Of a stretch of DNA of 53,061 nucleotides, positions 1 through 10,093 are shown piece after piece. The stretch covers positions 1 through 53,061 of the forward strand of contig VHBQ01000011.1 of NCBI GenBank assembly GCA_016871855.1, in the 5' to 3' direction. A program made the position numbers and the translations under genes. The notes beneath the pieces were generated by a model, which was given only the letters and a program-made list of their open reading frames with translations, made no database searches and had not been told where the DNA came from. Position 1 is the stretch's first letter, and every line of letters begins with the position of its first letter. This DNA is from Gemmatimonadota bacterium. GTDB taxonomy: Bacteria > Gemmatimonadota > Gemmatimonadetes > Gemmatimonadales > Gemmatimonadaceae.

Positions 1-2
1 AC

Positions 3-872
3 CATCGCAAGGAGGCGCTGCGCGAGGCGGATCTGGTGGTGCTCTGCGGCGTGCCGATGGACTTCCGGCTCGATTACGGGCGGCACATCGGTGGCCGGGC
101 GCGGATCGTCGCCGTGAATCGCGATGCGGGCGAGCTGCACAAGAACCGGCGTGTGGCGTTGGCGGTGGATGCCGACGCCGATCTGTTCGTGCGGGCGCTC
201 GCTGCGGCAGGGGTCCGCGCGCGGTGCGAGGCGTGGATCGCGCGCCTGCGCGAACGCGACGCCACGCGCGACGCGGCGATCGCTGCGGAAGCGGGTGCGG
301 CCATCGCGCCGGTGAATCCGCTGGCCGTCTGCCAGAGCGTGAACGCGCTGCTTACGGAGCGTTCAACGGTCGTGGCGGACGGCGGCGATTTCGTCGGCAC
401 CGCGTCGTACGTCGTGCGGCCGCGCGCGCCGCTGCGCTGGCTGGATCCCGGGGCTTTCGGAACGCTAGGCGTCGGCGCCGGGTTCGCGCTGGCCGCCAAG
501 CTCGCGCGCCCCGATGACGACGTCTGGCTGCTCTGGGGCGACGGGGCGGCGGGCTATGGCATCGTCGAGCTCGACACGTTCGTGCGGCACGGCCTGCCCG
601 TGGTGGCCGTGATCGGCAACGACGGCGCGTGGACGCAGATCGCCCGCGGCCAGGTGGAGATGCTCGGCGACGACGTGGGCACCCAACTTGGCCGCACCGC
701 CTTCCACGAGGCCGCCGAGGCGCTCGGCGCCCGTGGCTTCTTGCTCGACGATCCCTCGAAGATTGAGACCACGCTGCGCGCGGCGCGTGATACGGCGCGC
801 GAGGGGCGCGTCGCGCTTGTCAACGCGATGATTGGCGCGGGGGAGTTTCGGAAGGGGAGTATGAGTATGTAG
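3..872 (+). CDS. ThDP-dependent 2-hydroxyacyl-CoA lyase / ILVBL-like enzyme (5' partial)
   Basis: The reading frame is already open at the window edge, so the N-terminal part is missing. What remains is the middle and C-terminal ThDP-binding domain of an acetolactate-synthase-superfamily enzyme. The ThDP/Mg motif begins at WGDGAAGYG and ends at GNDGAW, the expected spacing. The stretch GNDGAWTQIARGQVEMLG and the C-terminal end GEFRKGSMSM follow human ILVBL/HACL2 more closely than biosynthetic acetolactate synthase, so a carbon-carbon lyase acting on 2-hydroxyacyl-CoA is the better guess than branched-chain amino acid synthesis. The substrate cannot be told from sequence. The gene ends in TAG and a purine-rich repeat array follows directly. 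It converges with tpl. Confidence 0.8.
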   Translation, partial: HRKEALREADLVVLCGVPMDFRLDYGRHIGGRARIVAVNRDAGELHKNRRVALAVDADADLFVRALAAAGVRARCEAWIARLRERDATRDAAIAAEAGAAIAPVNPLAVCQSVNALLTERSTVVADGGDFVGTASYVVRPRAPLRWLDPGAFGTLGVGAGFALAAKLARPDDDVWLLWGDGAAGYGIVELDTFVRHGLPVVAVIGNDGAWTQIARGQVEMLGDDVGTQLGRTAFHEAAEALGARGFLLDDPSKIETTLRAARDTAREGRVALVNAMIGAGEFRKGSMSM

Positions 873-876
873 AGGA

Positions 877-1064
877 CGACAGAGAAAGACAGAGAAAGAC
901 AGAGAAAGACAGAAACGACAGAAACGACAGAGAACGACAGAGAACGACAGAGAACGACAGAGAACGACAGTCACAACAACACCGAGGGGCGCCGCGAATG
1001 ACCGCAGCGCCCCTCTGTGTACCTGCCGATTCCCGCCCTTTACTGTCGTTCTCTGTCGTTCTCT
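877..1064. repeat. Inverted tandem-repeat spacer, 10-nt unit AGAGAACGAC
   Basis: The left arm (877-970) is a purine-rich tandem array, first AGAGAAAGAC units, then 9-nt AGAAACGAC, then AGAGAACGAC. The right arm (1043-1064) is a perfect 22-bp reverse complement of 949-970. Each arm touches or nearly touches the stop codon of the gene beside it (TAG at 870, TAA at 1065 on the minus strand). The core holds a separate hairpin. The spacer lies between convergent genes, so it would form a large hairpin in transcripts from either side. Confidence 0.9.
984..1015. terminator. GC-rich hairpin in the core of the repeat spacer
   Basis: The 9-bp perfect stem GAGGGGCGC (984-992) pairs with GCGCCCCTC (1007-1015) around a 14-nt loop. 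No U-tract follows on either strand, so if it terminates transcription it does so with the outer repeat arms or Rho. It lies between convergent genes. Confidence 0.5.
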
Positions 1065-2727
<1,663 letters not shown>

Positions 2728-4614
2728 ATGCGCCGAACCCTTCTGCTCGCCGTCGCCGCGTTCCTCGCCCCCGTCACGGCGGCGAATGCCCAGGCGGACC
2801 CCGCCCTCGCGGCCAAGATCCGCAATGACTACCGCAAGCTTGAAGTGCGAATTCCGGTGCGCGACGGCGTGAAGCTGTTCACGTCGATCTACGTGCCGAA
2901 GGACACTTCGAAGCGGTACCCGGTGCTGATGTCGCGCACGCCGTATTCCGTCGCTCCGTACGGCGACACGGCGTATCGCGCGGCGATGGGGCCGTCGGGC
3001 AATCCAAGGTATGTCGAGGATGGCCACATCTTCGTGTATCAGGACGCGCGCGGCCGGAACTACTCGGAGGGGAAGTTCCGGGAGATGACGCCGATTCTCG
3101 AGAAGCACGAGAAGCCAACGGATGTCGATGAAGGAACGGACACCTACGACACCATCGAGTGGCTGCTCAAGAACCTGCCGACCAACGGCCGGATGGGCAT
3201 CTACGGCACCTCATGGCCCGGGTTCTACGCGAGCGCGAGCTGCCTGTCGCGGCATCCGGCGCTCGTCGCCTGCTCACCGCAGGCGCCGATGACCGACATC
3301 TGGATGGGCGATGACGACTTCCACGGCGGCGCGTTCCTGCTGGCACACAACTTCGGCTTCTACGCGAACTTCGGGCGCGGACCGCGCACCGAGCCCGGGC
3401 CGGACAAGCGGTATCCGTTCACCCGTGTGCCGCAGGACGCCTACCAGTTCTACCTGAACATGGGCCCGGTGGGGCCCGGATCGCAGAAGTACATCGCTCC
3501 CGGCACGAGCGAGTGGTGGGAGGCCGTCCTCGCCCACCCGACCTACGACGACTATTGGCAGGCGCGCGATGTCCGACGCCACCTGCGCGACGTGAAGGCG
3601 GCGGTGCTCACGGTCGGCGGCTTCTACGACACGGAGGACCTGCACGGCCCGTGGTGGGTCTACGAGAACATCGCCAAGCGCAGCCCGGCCACGGTCAACA
3701 CGCTCATCGTCGGCCCGTGGTCGCACGGCGGCTGGAGCCGCGGCGACGGCACGGTTCTCGGCAACCTTCGGTGGAACTACAAGACAGGACCGTTCTACCG
3801 CGACACCGTGGAGTACGTCTTCTTCAGCCAGCACCTGCGCGGCGGCGAGCAGAAGATCGACCCCGGCGTGATTGTCTTCCGCACCGGCGGCGACCGTTGG
3901 GACAAGTACCCGACGTGGCCCGCTCCCGGCGCGCAGCGGAAGGCGCTCTACCTGCACCCTGACGGCAAGCTCGGCTTCACCGCGCCCGCGGCGAGCGGCG
4001 GTTTCGACGAGTACGTCTCCGACCCCGCCAAGCCCGTGCCGGTGGTGGGGCGCATCGAGTCGAACGGCATGCCGCGCGACTACATCACCGATGACCAGCG
4101 GTTCGCCGCGCGCCGTCCGGACGTGCTCGTCTACCAGACGGAGCCGCTGGCGGAAGACCTCACGGTGAGCGGCCCGCTGACGCCGGTGCTGCACGTGAGC
4201 ACCTCAGGCACCGACGCCGATTTCATCGTCAAGCTGATCGACGTCTTCCCGGACGACGCCCCTAATTGGGTGGGTGACCAGAGCGGGTTCCTTGTGGGCG
4301 GCTATCAGCAGCTGGTGCGCGGCGAGCCGTTCCGCGCGCGGTATCGCCAGTCATTCGAGAAGCCGGTGCCGATGGTGGCGAACCAGCCCGACTCGATCCG
4401 CTTCGAGATGCCGTCGGTGCACCACACCTTCAAGAAGGGGCACCGCATCATGGTGCAGGTGCAGAGCACGTGGTTCCCGCATATCGAGCGCAATCCGCAG
4501 ACCTACGTGCCGAACATCTTCTTCGCCAAGCCCGAGGACTACCAGAAGGCAACCATGCGCGTCTACCACGCGGCGGCGAAGGCGACACGGATCGAGTTGT
4601 TGACGCTACCGTAG
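2728..4614 (+). CDS. Secreted CocE/NonD family hydrolase (peptidase S15-like acylase)
   Basis: This 628-residue alpha/beta-hydrolase of the CocE / X-Pro dipeptidyl-peptidase superfamily has a signal peptide (residues 1-20, MRRTLLLAVAAFLAPVTAAN) and so acts in the periplasm or outside. The nucleophile Ser is in IYGTSWPGF, the acid is in GGFYDTEDLHG, and the catalytic His is in VGPWSHGGW, the usual family motif. The C-terminal third is the jelly-roll domain typical of glutaryl-7-ACA acylase and cocaine esterase relatives. The start was chosen at the ATG that gives the signal peptide, although the frame is open further upstream. The substrate could be an ester, an amide or a dipeptide; the sequence does not say. 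It ends in TAG and converges with the GH9 gene. Confidence 0.85.
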   Translation: MRRTLLLAVAAFLAPVTAANAQADPALAAKIRNDYRKLEVRIPVRDGVKLFTSIYVPKDTSKRYPVLMSRTPYSVAPYGDTAYRAAMGPSGNPRYVEDGHIFVYQDARGRNYSEGKFREMTPILEKHEKPTDVDEGTDTYDTIEWLLKNLPTNGRMGIYGTSWPGFYASASCLSRHPALVACSPQAPMTDIWMGDDDFHGGAFLLAHNFGFYANFGRGPRTEPGPDKRYPFTRVPQDAYQFYLNMGPVGPGSQKYIAPGTSEWWEAVLAHPTYDDYWQARDVRRHLRDVKAAVLTVGGFYDTEDLHGPWWVYENIAKRSPATVNTLIVGPWSHGGWSRGDGTVLGNLRWNYKTGPFYRDTVEYVFFSQHLRGGEQKIDPGVIVFRTGGDRWDKYPTWPAPGAQRKALYLHPDGKLGFTAPAASGGFDEYVSDPAKPVPVVGRIESNGMPRDYITDDQRFAARRPDVLVYQTEPLAEDLTVSGPLTPVLHVSTSGTDADFIVKLIDVFPDDAPNWVGDQSGFLVGGYQQLVRGEPFRARYRQSFEKPVPMVANQPDSIRFEMPSVHHTFKKGHRIMVQVQSTWFPHIERNPQTYVPNIFFAKPEDYQKATMRVYHAAAKATRIELLTLP

Positions 4615-4650
4615 GCTGATCGCTCGAGTCGAGACGAACGGCAACAGCAT

Positions 4651-4795
4651 ACCACAGAGTCACCAAGAGCACGAAGGGCCACGAAGACGAACTGGAGGTA
4701 GAAACCGCGCGCCACGCAGATCTCTGCGTGGCGCGCGGTCATTCCCCCATGGAGTGCTTCGTGTTCCTTTGTGCCCTTCGTGGCTCTGTGGTGAC
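4651..4795. repeat. Inverted simple-repeat spacer, CACGAAGG-type unit
   Basis: The left arm (4651-4690) carries ACCACAGAGTC followed by CACGAAGG-like units. The right arm (4757-4795) is its imperfect reverse complement (CTTCGTG, CCCTTCGTGG, CTCTGTGGTG). The arms flank the strong hairpin at 4704-4739. On the sense strand of each convergent gene the first arm met is purine-rich. Repeats of the CACGAAGG type occur in many unrelated bacteria, so this family may be widespread. Confidence 0.75.
4704..4739. terminator. Perfect 17-bp hairpin between convergent genes
   Basis: The segment 4704-4720 (ACCGCGCGCCACGCAGA) is perfectly complementary to 4723-4739, leaving only TC between, so the tip must open to make a loop. 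It is the most stable simple hairpin in the window. It lies midway between the stop codons of the CocE and GH9 genes. The plus strand continues CATTCCCC, not a true U-tract. It is probably a bidirectional transcript end or mRNA 3'-end stabiliser. Confidence 0.65.
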
Positions 4796-4825
4796 GCAGT
4801 CTGCGTTCCCTATTCTCGCCGAGTG

Positions 4826-6610
4826 CTATCGCCGCCCCAGCCAGGACAGCAGGTAGAGCACGTTGACCGCGCCATCCATGATCGGCTCGTTGGTCGAGTA
4901 GTCGCCCCAATCGTCGTGGTAGACGATGTGTCCCGTGTTCCACTTGGCGTACTGGTCGGGCTTGGTGAGCGAGATGCCGGCGAGGTTCTTGTAGATGGAC
5001 GCGTACACCGGGCCATCCAACAGTCCGCCGTCGAGTTGGTACTTGAGCTTCACCGAGATCACCGCGTGTGGATCGCGCGAGAAGTTCCCATCGGCGGGTA
5101 TGCCGATCACCTGCGACACGCCCCACGGGTTGGTGCCGAAGAGCCAGTCAATGGCCGCCTGCTCCATCTCGCGATACTGGGTGTCGCCGGTCATGCGCCG
5201 GTACCATAGCGCCTGAATGGCCGTCGACGTCATCAGGTTGCTCGAGCACCAGATGAAGGGAATGCCCACGCGGAAGCCGTTGTCGGCCTTCTTCGCCAGC
5301 GCGGCAAGACCGTCGCCGTACCACCCCGTGAGCTTGAGCCGCTCGTTCAGCGTGCCGCGGCGCGCCGCCTCGTAGTGGCCGATGTTGTGCCACGGAAACC
5401 ACTGGTAGTGGTTCGCCGTGTCGGCGCCCTGCCACGGCTTCACTTTGGCCTTCGCCGCGTACCGCATCGCCTTCGTCTGCCAGCGCGCGTCGCCGGTGAG
5501 GGCGTAGAGCGCGGCGGCGCCGAGCTCCATGTCGTCCTCCCAGTCATCCTCCTCGTAGTAGTAGGCGCCGCGCCCCGGCGCCGTCTGGCAGGCGCCGGGG
5601 TACTTCTCGCCAAGGGCGAAGGCGGCAAACGCCTTGCGCCGCAGCGTGTCGGCAAGCGCCGGCTCGCGCTCCTTGTACAGCTGTGCGCCAAGGGCGAACG
5701 CCGCCGCGAACTTCCCGGCCGTCGACGCGTAGCCCGTCGCCCGGTTCTGGTAGCGCAGCAGCCCCTGCGGAATGCCCGTGCACGGATACAGCGGCCGCGC
5801 CCCGCCCTTGCCCCAGCCGTAGTCGGCCGAGTCATTGGGCATGAGGTCGAAGAACATGTGGTCGCGGTCGTCGCCAAGCTGGTTGAGCATCAGCGAGTCG
5901 TCGGGGAACATGCGCAGCAGCCAGACAAGCCCGTGGCGCGCCTCGTCCAGCACGTCGGGAATGCCATTCACCCCCGGGCGTCCGTCCGCGAGGTGTGCGT
6001 CGCCGAAGGCCCGGGGATTGTCGCGATATGCTTGCAGCAGCTGGAAGGCGGCCGTTGCGCTCGTCGTCACGTACTGCAGGTAGTCCGAGGCGTCGGCCCA
6101 TCCCCCCGTGGCCGGCAGGTACTCACCCGCACGCGTGGGGTGGTCCACGATGATGCCGTCCTTCGTGTGGATCATCGTGTTGAAGACGGGATTGTATCCC
6201 TTCCGCTGCTGGCGCATGTAGCGCAGCGGCACATCGGCGAGTCCGTTCCACACATCGGGGCCGATGCGCACTTTGCCCGATTCGAGGCCGGCGGCGCGCA
6301 CGCGGTACGTGCCCGTAGTCCGATGCGCCGTGAAGTCGAGGCGGAACGTCTGCGCGCACGGCCCGAACTTGCCGGCGGGGGTGGCCGCCTTGGGGCCGAA
6401 GACGCGCTTGCCCACCTCATTCACGAGTTCGAACTCGGTGACGGTGCGCGGCGCGAGGGCGCAGATGACGGCGACCTTCGGCGCATCCGGCAGGTAGCCG
6501 ACCTGGTTGATGCGAATGGCGTCGTCGGGCGTGCCCGCATCTTGGGCGCGGGCTGGGACGCCGGACGCGAGGGCAAGCGTCAGGGCGAGGTGAAGCGATG
6601 GCCGGAACAT
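4826..6610 (-). CDS. Glycoside hydrolase family 9 protein (endoglucanase-like)
   Basis: This 594-residue secreted glycosidase has a signal peptide (about residues 1-23, ending PARAQ). A CelD-type immunoglobulin-like N-domain (about 30-125, with IRINQVGYLPDAPK) leads into an (alpha/alpha)6 GH9 catalytic domain (about 130-590). The motif GGWADASDYLQY corresponds to the GGW-DAGD-KY nucleophile/base site with both Asp retained, and YSTNEPIMDG corresponds to the general-acid Glu region near the C-terminus. GH9 enzymes hydrolyse beta-1,4 or related glucans with inversion; members with this layout also include exo-acting glucosaminidases, so cellulase activity is not certain. There is no carbohydrate-binding module or dockerin. 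It is divergent from ggt. Confidence 0.85.
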   Translation of the reverse strand: MFRPSLHLALTLALASGVPARAQDAGTPDDAIRINQVGYLPDAPKVAVICALAPRTVTEFELVNEVGKRVFGPKAATPAGKFGPCAQTFRLDFTAHRTTGTYRVRAAGLESGKVRIGPDVWNGLADVPLRYMRQQRKGYNPVFNTMIHTKDGIIVDHPTRAGEYLPATGGWADASDYLQYVTTSATAAFQLLQAYRDNPRAFGDAHLADGRPGVNGIPDVLDEARHGLVWLLRMFPDDSLMLNQLGDDRDHMFFDLMPNDSADYGWGKGGARPLYPCTGIPQGLLRYQNRATGYASTAGKFAAAFALGAQLYKEREPALADTLRRKAFAAFALGEKYPGACQTAPGRGAYYYEEDDWEDDMELGAAALYALTGDARWQTKAMRYAAKAKVKPWQGADTANHYQWFPWHNIGHYEAARRGTLNERLKLTGWYGDGLAALAKKADNGFRVGIPFIWCSSNLMTSTAIQALWYRRMTGDTQYREMEQAAIDWLFGTNPWGVSQVIGIPADGNFSRDPHAVISVKLKYQLDGGLLDGPVYASIYKNLAGISLTKPDQYAKWNTGHIVYHDDWGDYSTNEPIMDGAVNVLYLLSWLGRR

Positions 6611-6706
6611 GCGTCGAAGCTACGTGAACCCCCGGGGACCCGCGAGGCGTCCATCTAGCCAACGTTCGTCCCGTTCGTAGAGTATTCCGTGTGCCTCCAC
6701 TCGCAG

Positions 6707-6734
6707 GCGCCGACGGCGCGTCGGCCGTCGGCGC
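6707..6734 (+). promoter_or_regulatory. Leader hairpin upstream of ggt
   Basis: An 11-bp perfect stem (6707-6717 with 6724-6734, loop GCGTCG) ends about 21 nt before the ggt ATG and just ahead of the GAGGA ribosome-binding sequence at 6744. It lies in the 145-bp divergent spacer with the GH9 gene. It may be a leader structure affecting ribosome access, or a protein-binding palindrome. Confidence 0.4.
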
Positions 6735-6755
6735 GTCCCACCCGAGGAAATCCGC

Positions 6756-8702
6756 ATGCGCGCTCGCTCAATCCTTCCGTTGGTCCTGACCGTGGCGTCC
6801 TTCGCCACCGCCGCGTCGCCCCTGCACGCCCAGCGCACGCAGAAGCCCCCGCTGCATGGCCGCCATTGGATGGCCGTGACCGGCAAGCCGTTGGCCGCCA
6901 CGGCCGGCGCGCTGATGTTCGCCAAGGGGGGCAACGCCATCGATGCCGCCTGCGCCATGCTCGGCGCGGTCGCCACGATGTGGGACGTGCTCAGCTGGGG
7001 CGGCGAGACGCAGGCGCTCATCTACCACCCGGGACTCAAGAAGGTCATCGGCATCAATGCCCTTGGCGTGGCCCCGACGGGGGCCACGGCGGAGTTCTAC
7101 CGCGGCAAGGGCCATCGGTATCCGCCGGAGTTCGGCCCGCTGGCCGCGGTGACGCCCGGCACGCCGGGCGGCCTGCTGACCATGCTCGCGGAGTACGGGA
7201 AGCTGTCGCTCAAGGACGTGCTCGCGCCGGCTATCCAGATGGCCGACGGTTACGCCATTGAGGCGCAGGCGGCGAACTCGATGGAAGCCAACAAGGCGCG
7301 CATCAAGCAGTGGAAGTACGCCAAGGCCGTCTACCTGCCGCACCTCGGCGAGCGCCGCGAGGCGCCGGAGGCGGGCGAGATCTTCGTGCAGAAGGACCTC
7401 GCGGCCACGCTGCGGAAGCTCGTGGACGCCGAGCAGGCCGCGCTGAAGGCCGGCAAGAGCCGCAAGGACGCCATCTATGCGGCCTACGACCGGTTCTACA
7501 AGGGTGACATCGCGCAGGAGATCGTGCGCGGCATGCAGGAGGAAGGCGGGCTGTTCACGATGCAGGATCTCGGCAACTGGAAGGTCAAGATCGAGGAGCC
7601 GCTGTCGGCGAACTACAAGGGCGTCGAGGTCTACAAACTGCAGGCGTGGCAGCAGGGGCCGGCGCTGCTGCAGGCGCTGAATATCCTCGAAAACGCCGAC
7701 CTCAAGGGCATGGGCTACAACAGCGCGCGCTACCTGCACACGGTGTACCAGGCGATGTCGATGGCGTTCGCGGACCGCGACTTCTACTACGGCGACCCGG
7801 CCTTCGCGAAGGACCAACCGATGCAGGGGCTGCTGAGCAAGGAGTACGCGAAGGCGCGCTTCGGCCAGATCAACTGGGCTCGCACCGATTCGAACGTGAA
7901 GCCGGGCGACCCGTATCCGTTCGAGGGCAAGACGAATCCGTACAAGGCGCTGCTGGACAAGTGGACGGTGGTGCCGGCGCCGACGAGCATGCCGCGGAGT
8001 GGGCAGCAGGATCGGCCGCCTGCGGCGGAGACGGTGGACGGTGGACGTTGGACGGTGGATGGGGGGCGGCAGGTGGCGGACGTTGCCGCGATTGACTCCG
8101 CATTCAAGGCCGCGTTCTACGCGGGAACCACCTCCATTCAGGCGGCGGACGAGGAAGGGTGGGTCATTTCCGTCACGCCGTCGGGCGGGTGGATCCCGGC
8201 TGTGATCGCCGGGAACACGGGCGTGGGGCTTTCCCAGCGCGCGCAGGCCTTTGGGACCGACTCACTGGACGGCCCATTCAACGTGGTCGAGCCGGGGAAG
8301 CGGCCGCGCGTAACGCTCACGCCATCGTTGGCGCTCAAGGATGGCGCGCCCTACCTCGCCTTCTCCGTGCAGGGGGGCGACTCACAGGACCAGAACCTCC
8401 TGCAGTTCCTCCTCAACGTCGTCGAGTTCGGGATGACGCCGCAGGAGGCAGTGGAGGCGCCGAACATCAACAGCTTCCAGCTGCGCTCGTCCTTCGGCCA
8501 GCATGAAAGCCGCCCCGGGCGGATGCTCGCCGCCGAATCGCTGCCGTTCTACGTGCGCAACGAGCTCCGGCGGATGGGCTACACGATGGAGTACGAGGAG
8601 CGCACCTCCGGGCCGATCACCGCCATCCTGTTCGATCGCAAGCACAAGACCATGTGGGGGGCGGCATCAAACCATGGTGAAGACTACGGGATCGCCTGGT
8701 AG
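6756..8702 (+). CDS. ggt: Gamma-glutamyltransferase family protein
   Basis: This 648-residue periplasmic Ntn hydrolase moves or hydrolyses gamma-glutamyl groups such as that of glutathione. It has a signal peptide (1-25, SPLHAQ), a large subunit with GNAIDAACAM and WDVLSWGGE, and an autoprocessing nucleophile predicted at Thr458 in YAGTTSIQAADEEG, where the usual motif is TTH. The small subunit ends in SNHGEDYGIAW. A good Shine-Dalgarno (GAGGA) precedes the ATG. Unusually, residues 426-439 are the translation of a 7-nt repeat array, giving TVDGGRW-TVDGGRQ, about 20 residues before the processing site. The same 7-nt unit, inverted, follows the TAG stop. The missing His after the Thr pair suggests substrate use differs from E. 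coli GGT. Confidence 0.88.
   Translation: MRARSILPLVLTVASFATAASPLHAQRTQKPPLHGRHWMAVTGKPLAATAGALMFAKGGNAIDAACAMLGAVATMWDVLSWGGETQALIYHPGLKKVIGINALGVAPTGATAEFYRGKGHRYPPEFGPLAAVTPGTPGGLLTMLAEYGKLSLKDVLAPAIQMADGYAIEAQAANSMEANKARIKQWKYAKAVYLPHLGERREAPEAGEIFVQKDLAATLRKLVDAEQAALKAGKSRKDAIYAAYDRFYKGDIAQEIVRGMQEEGGLFTMQDLGNWKVKIEEPLSANYKGVEVYKLQAWQQGPALLQALNILENADLKGMGYNSARYLHTVYQAMSMAFADRDFYYGDPAFAKDQPMQGLLSKEYAKARFGQINWARTDSNVKPGDPYPFEGKTNPYKALLDKWTVVPAPTSMPRSGQQDRPPAAETVDGGRWTVDGGRQVADVAAIDSAFKAAFYAGTTSIQAADEEGWVISVTPSGGWIPAVIAGNTGVGLSQRAQAFGTDSLDGPFNVVEPGKRPRVTLTPSLALKDGAPYLAFSVQGGDSQDQNLLQFLLNVVEFGMTPQEAVEAPNINSFQLRSSFGQHESRPGRMLAAESLPFYVRNELRRMGYTMEYEERTSGPITAILFDRKHKTMWGAASNHGEDYGIAW
8031..8058 (+). 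repeat. Four in-frame copies of 7-nt unit ACGGTGG inside ggt
   Basis: Units ACGGTGG, ACGGTGG, ACGTTGG, ACGGTGG lie in the coding sequence. Three 7-mers make 21 nt, so the protein repeats every seven residues. The same unit is found after the lepB stop (28668-28701) and, inverted, after the ggt stop (8703-8738). Confidence 0.9.
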
Positions 8703-8738
8703 TCAACCGTCCACCGTCCTCCGTCCACCGTCTGTTGT
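8703..8738 (+). repeat. Pyrimidine-rich 7-nt array (CCACCGT) between ggt and the YciI gene
   Basis: Directly after the ggt TAG come five degenerate 7-mers (CAACCGT, CCACCGT, CCTCCGT, CCACCGT, CTGTTGT). The array ends 2 nt before the ATG of the next gene and fills the place of a ribosome-binding site. It is the reverse complement of the array inside ggt. Confidence 0.85.
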
Positions 8739-8740
8739 TT

Positions 8741-9034
8741 ATGTACAGCTTGATACTAATTCGATACCGCGCCCCTCTCGACGTCATCGAGGCCCACACC
8801 GAGGCCCATCGCGGCTGGCTGCGGGAGCTCAAGGCGCGCGGCACGCTCCTCGCCTCGGGGCCGTTCGTGCCGCGCACGGGGGGCGCGCTGCTCGTGCGCG
8901 TCCCCGACGAAGGGGCCGCCGCCGCTCTCGATGCCGTGCGCGACGGCGACCCGTTCTTCCGGCTCGGCCTCGCCAATTACGAACTCCTGGCGTGGAATCC
9001 GGTGCTCGGTCGGGAGGGGCTCGACACGCTCTAG
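8741..9034 (+). CDS. YciI-like protein
   Basis: This 97-residue ferredoxin-fold protein belongs to the YCII superfamily. AHTEAHRGWLRELKARG and LLASGPF are the first helix and second strand; DPFFRLGLANYELLAWNP is the C-terminal part with the family's Asp near the active-site pocket. The biochemical role of most YciI proteins is unknown; some are dehalogenase-like lyases or peroxide-related. The ATG at 8741 is preferred, although a TTG six bases earlier is in frame. No Shine-Dalgarno is visible because a pyrimidine repeat abuts the start. Confidence 0.8.
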   Translation: MYSLILIRYRAPLDVIEAHTEAHRGWLRELKARGTLLASGPFVPRTGGALLVRVPDEGAAAALDAVRDGDPFFRLGLANYELLAWNPVLGREGLDTL

Positions 9035-9103
9035 CGGGGGGCGGCCGCTCGCGGCACCCGGCCTAAGGCGCGTCGGCGCTCCGTCCCTTAGTTTAGGAGG
9101 GCC

Positions 9104-10093
9104 ATGAGCGATCCTGCATCCGCGCGCACGACGGCACCGGCGAGAGCCCAGAAGATCGTCCTCGACATCGTCGTCCCGTGCTTCAACGAAGAGGCGGTCA
9201 TCGCGCAGACGCACCAGCGCCTGCGCGAGATGGCGCGCGGCATCAACGGCGCGCGCGTCACCATCATCTACGTGGACGACGGCAGCCGCGACGCCACCAT
9301 GACGCGCTTGCGCGCCATCGCCGCCGGGGATCCGGACGCCCGGGTCGTCGCCCTCTCGCGGAACTTCGGCCACCAGTATGCGCTGACCGCCGGACTTGAC
9401 GCGACGCGCGGCGATGCGGTGGTCGTCATCGACGCCGACTTGCAGGACCCGCCTGAGGTCATTCCACGGATGGTCGAGCGCTGGCGCGACGGTGCCGATG
9501 TGGTGTACGGCGTGCGATCCAGTCGGCAGGGCGAGTCGGCCTTCAAGCGCGGCACGGCGCACCTCTTCTATCGCCTCCTCCAGCGGCTGGGCGACGCGAG
9601 CATCCCTGCCGACGTCGGCGATTTCCGCCTGCTGGACCGGCGCGTGGTGGAGACGCTCCACGACATGCCCGAGCGCGACCGCTTCCTGCGTGGCCTCGTA
9701 GTCTGGGCCGGCTTCCGGCACGAAGGCGTCGCGTATGAGCGGCACGCACGGGCTGCCGGCGAGACGAGGTTCCCCTTCCGGCGGATGTTCAGCTTCGCGC
9801 TCGACGGCATCTTCTCGTTTTCGACGGTCCCGCTGCGCTTGGCGTCGTACCTGGGGTTCACGGCCTCGGTGCTGGCGCTCACCGGCATCATGTACGCCCT
9901 CTACATCAAGCTGTTCACCGTCGGTGTCGTGCCGGGATGGGCGGCGCAGTGGATCGGCACGCTGTTCCTTGGCGGCGTGCAGCTGCTCTCGCTGGGCGTG
10001 ATCGGCGAGTACGTGGGGCGCATCTACGGCGAGGTGAAGCGGCGGCCGCTCTACGTGGTGGGGGAGCGCATCGGCTTCGACCGCGACGCCTGA
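9104..10093 (+). CDS. GT2 glycosyltransferase, DPM1/ArnC-like, with C-terminal membrane helices
   Basis: This 329-residue GT-A-fold transferase probably moves a sugar from a nucleotide donor to a polyprenyl phosphate on the cytoplasmic face. The catalytic domain holds VVPCFNEEAVI, YVDDGSRDAT and the metal-binding DADLQDPPE. Two C-terminal helices (about 245-270 and 285-305) anchor it, as in ArnC/GtrB. A strong Shine-Dalgarno (TAGGAGGG, 9094-9101) precedes the ATG, fitting the first gene of an operon. Its TGA overlaps the next ATG by one base. Donor sugar is unknown. Confidence 0.88.
   Translation: MSDPASARTTAPARAQKIVLDIVVPCFNEEAVIAQTHQRLREMARGINGARVTIIYVDDGSRDATMTRLRAIAAGDPDARVVALSRNFGHQYALTAGLDATRGDAVVVIDADLQDPPEVIPRMVERWRDGADVVYGVRSSRQGESAFKRGTAHLFYRLLQRLGDASIPADVGDFRLLDRRVVETLHDMPERDRFLRGLVVWAGFRHEGVAYERHARAAGETRFPFRRMFSFALDGIFSFSTVPLRLASYLGFTASVLALTGIMYALYIKLFTVGVVPGWAAQWIGTLFLGGVQLLSLGVIGEYVGRIYGEVKRRPLYVVGERIGFDRDA

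Noticed and set aside
5375-6658. Plus-strand open frame opposite the GH9 gene
   Set aside because: No domain or signal, and the GH9 catalytic motifs are on the other strand.
6756-8702. The ggt gene as two genes or a frameshifted pseudogene because of the internal repeat
   Set aside because: The frame is unbroken through the repeat and both subunit regions keep their motifs.
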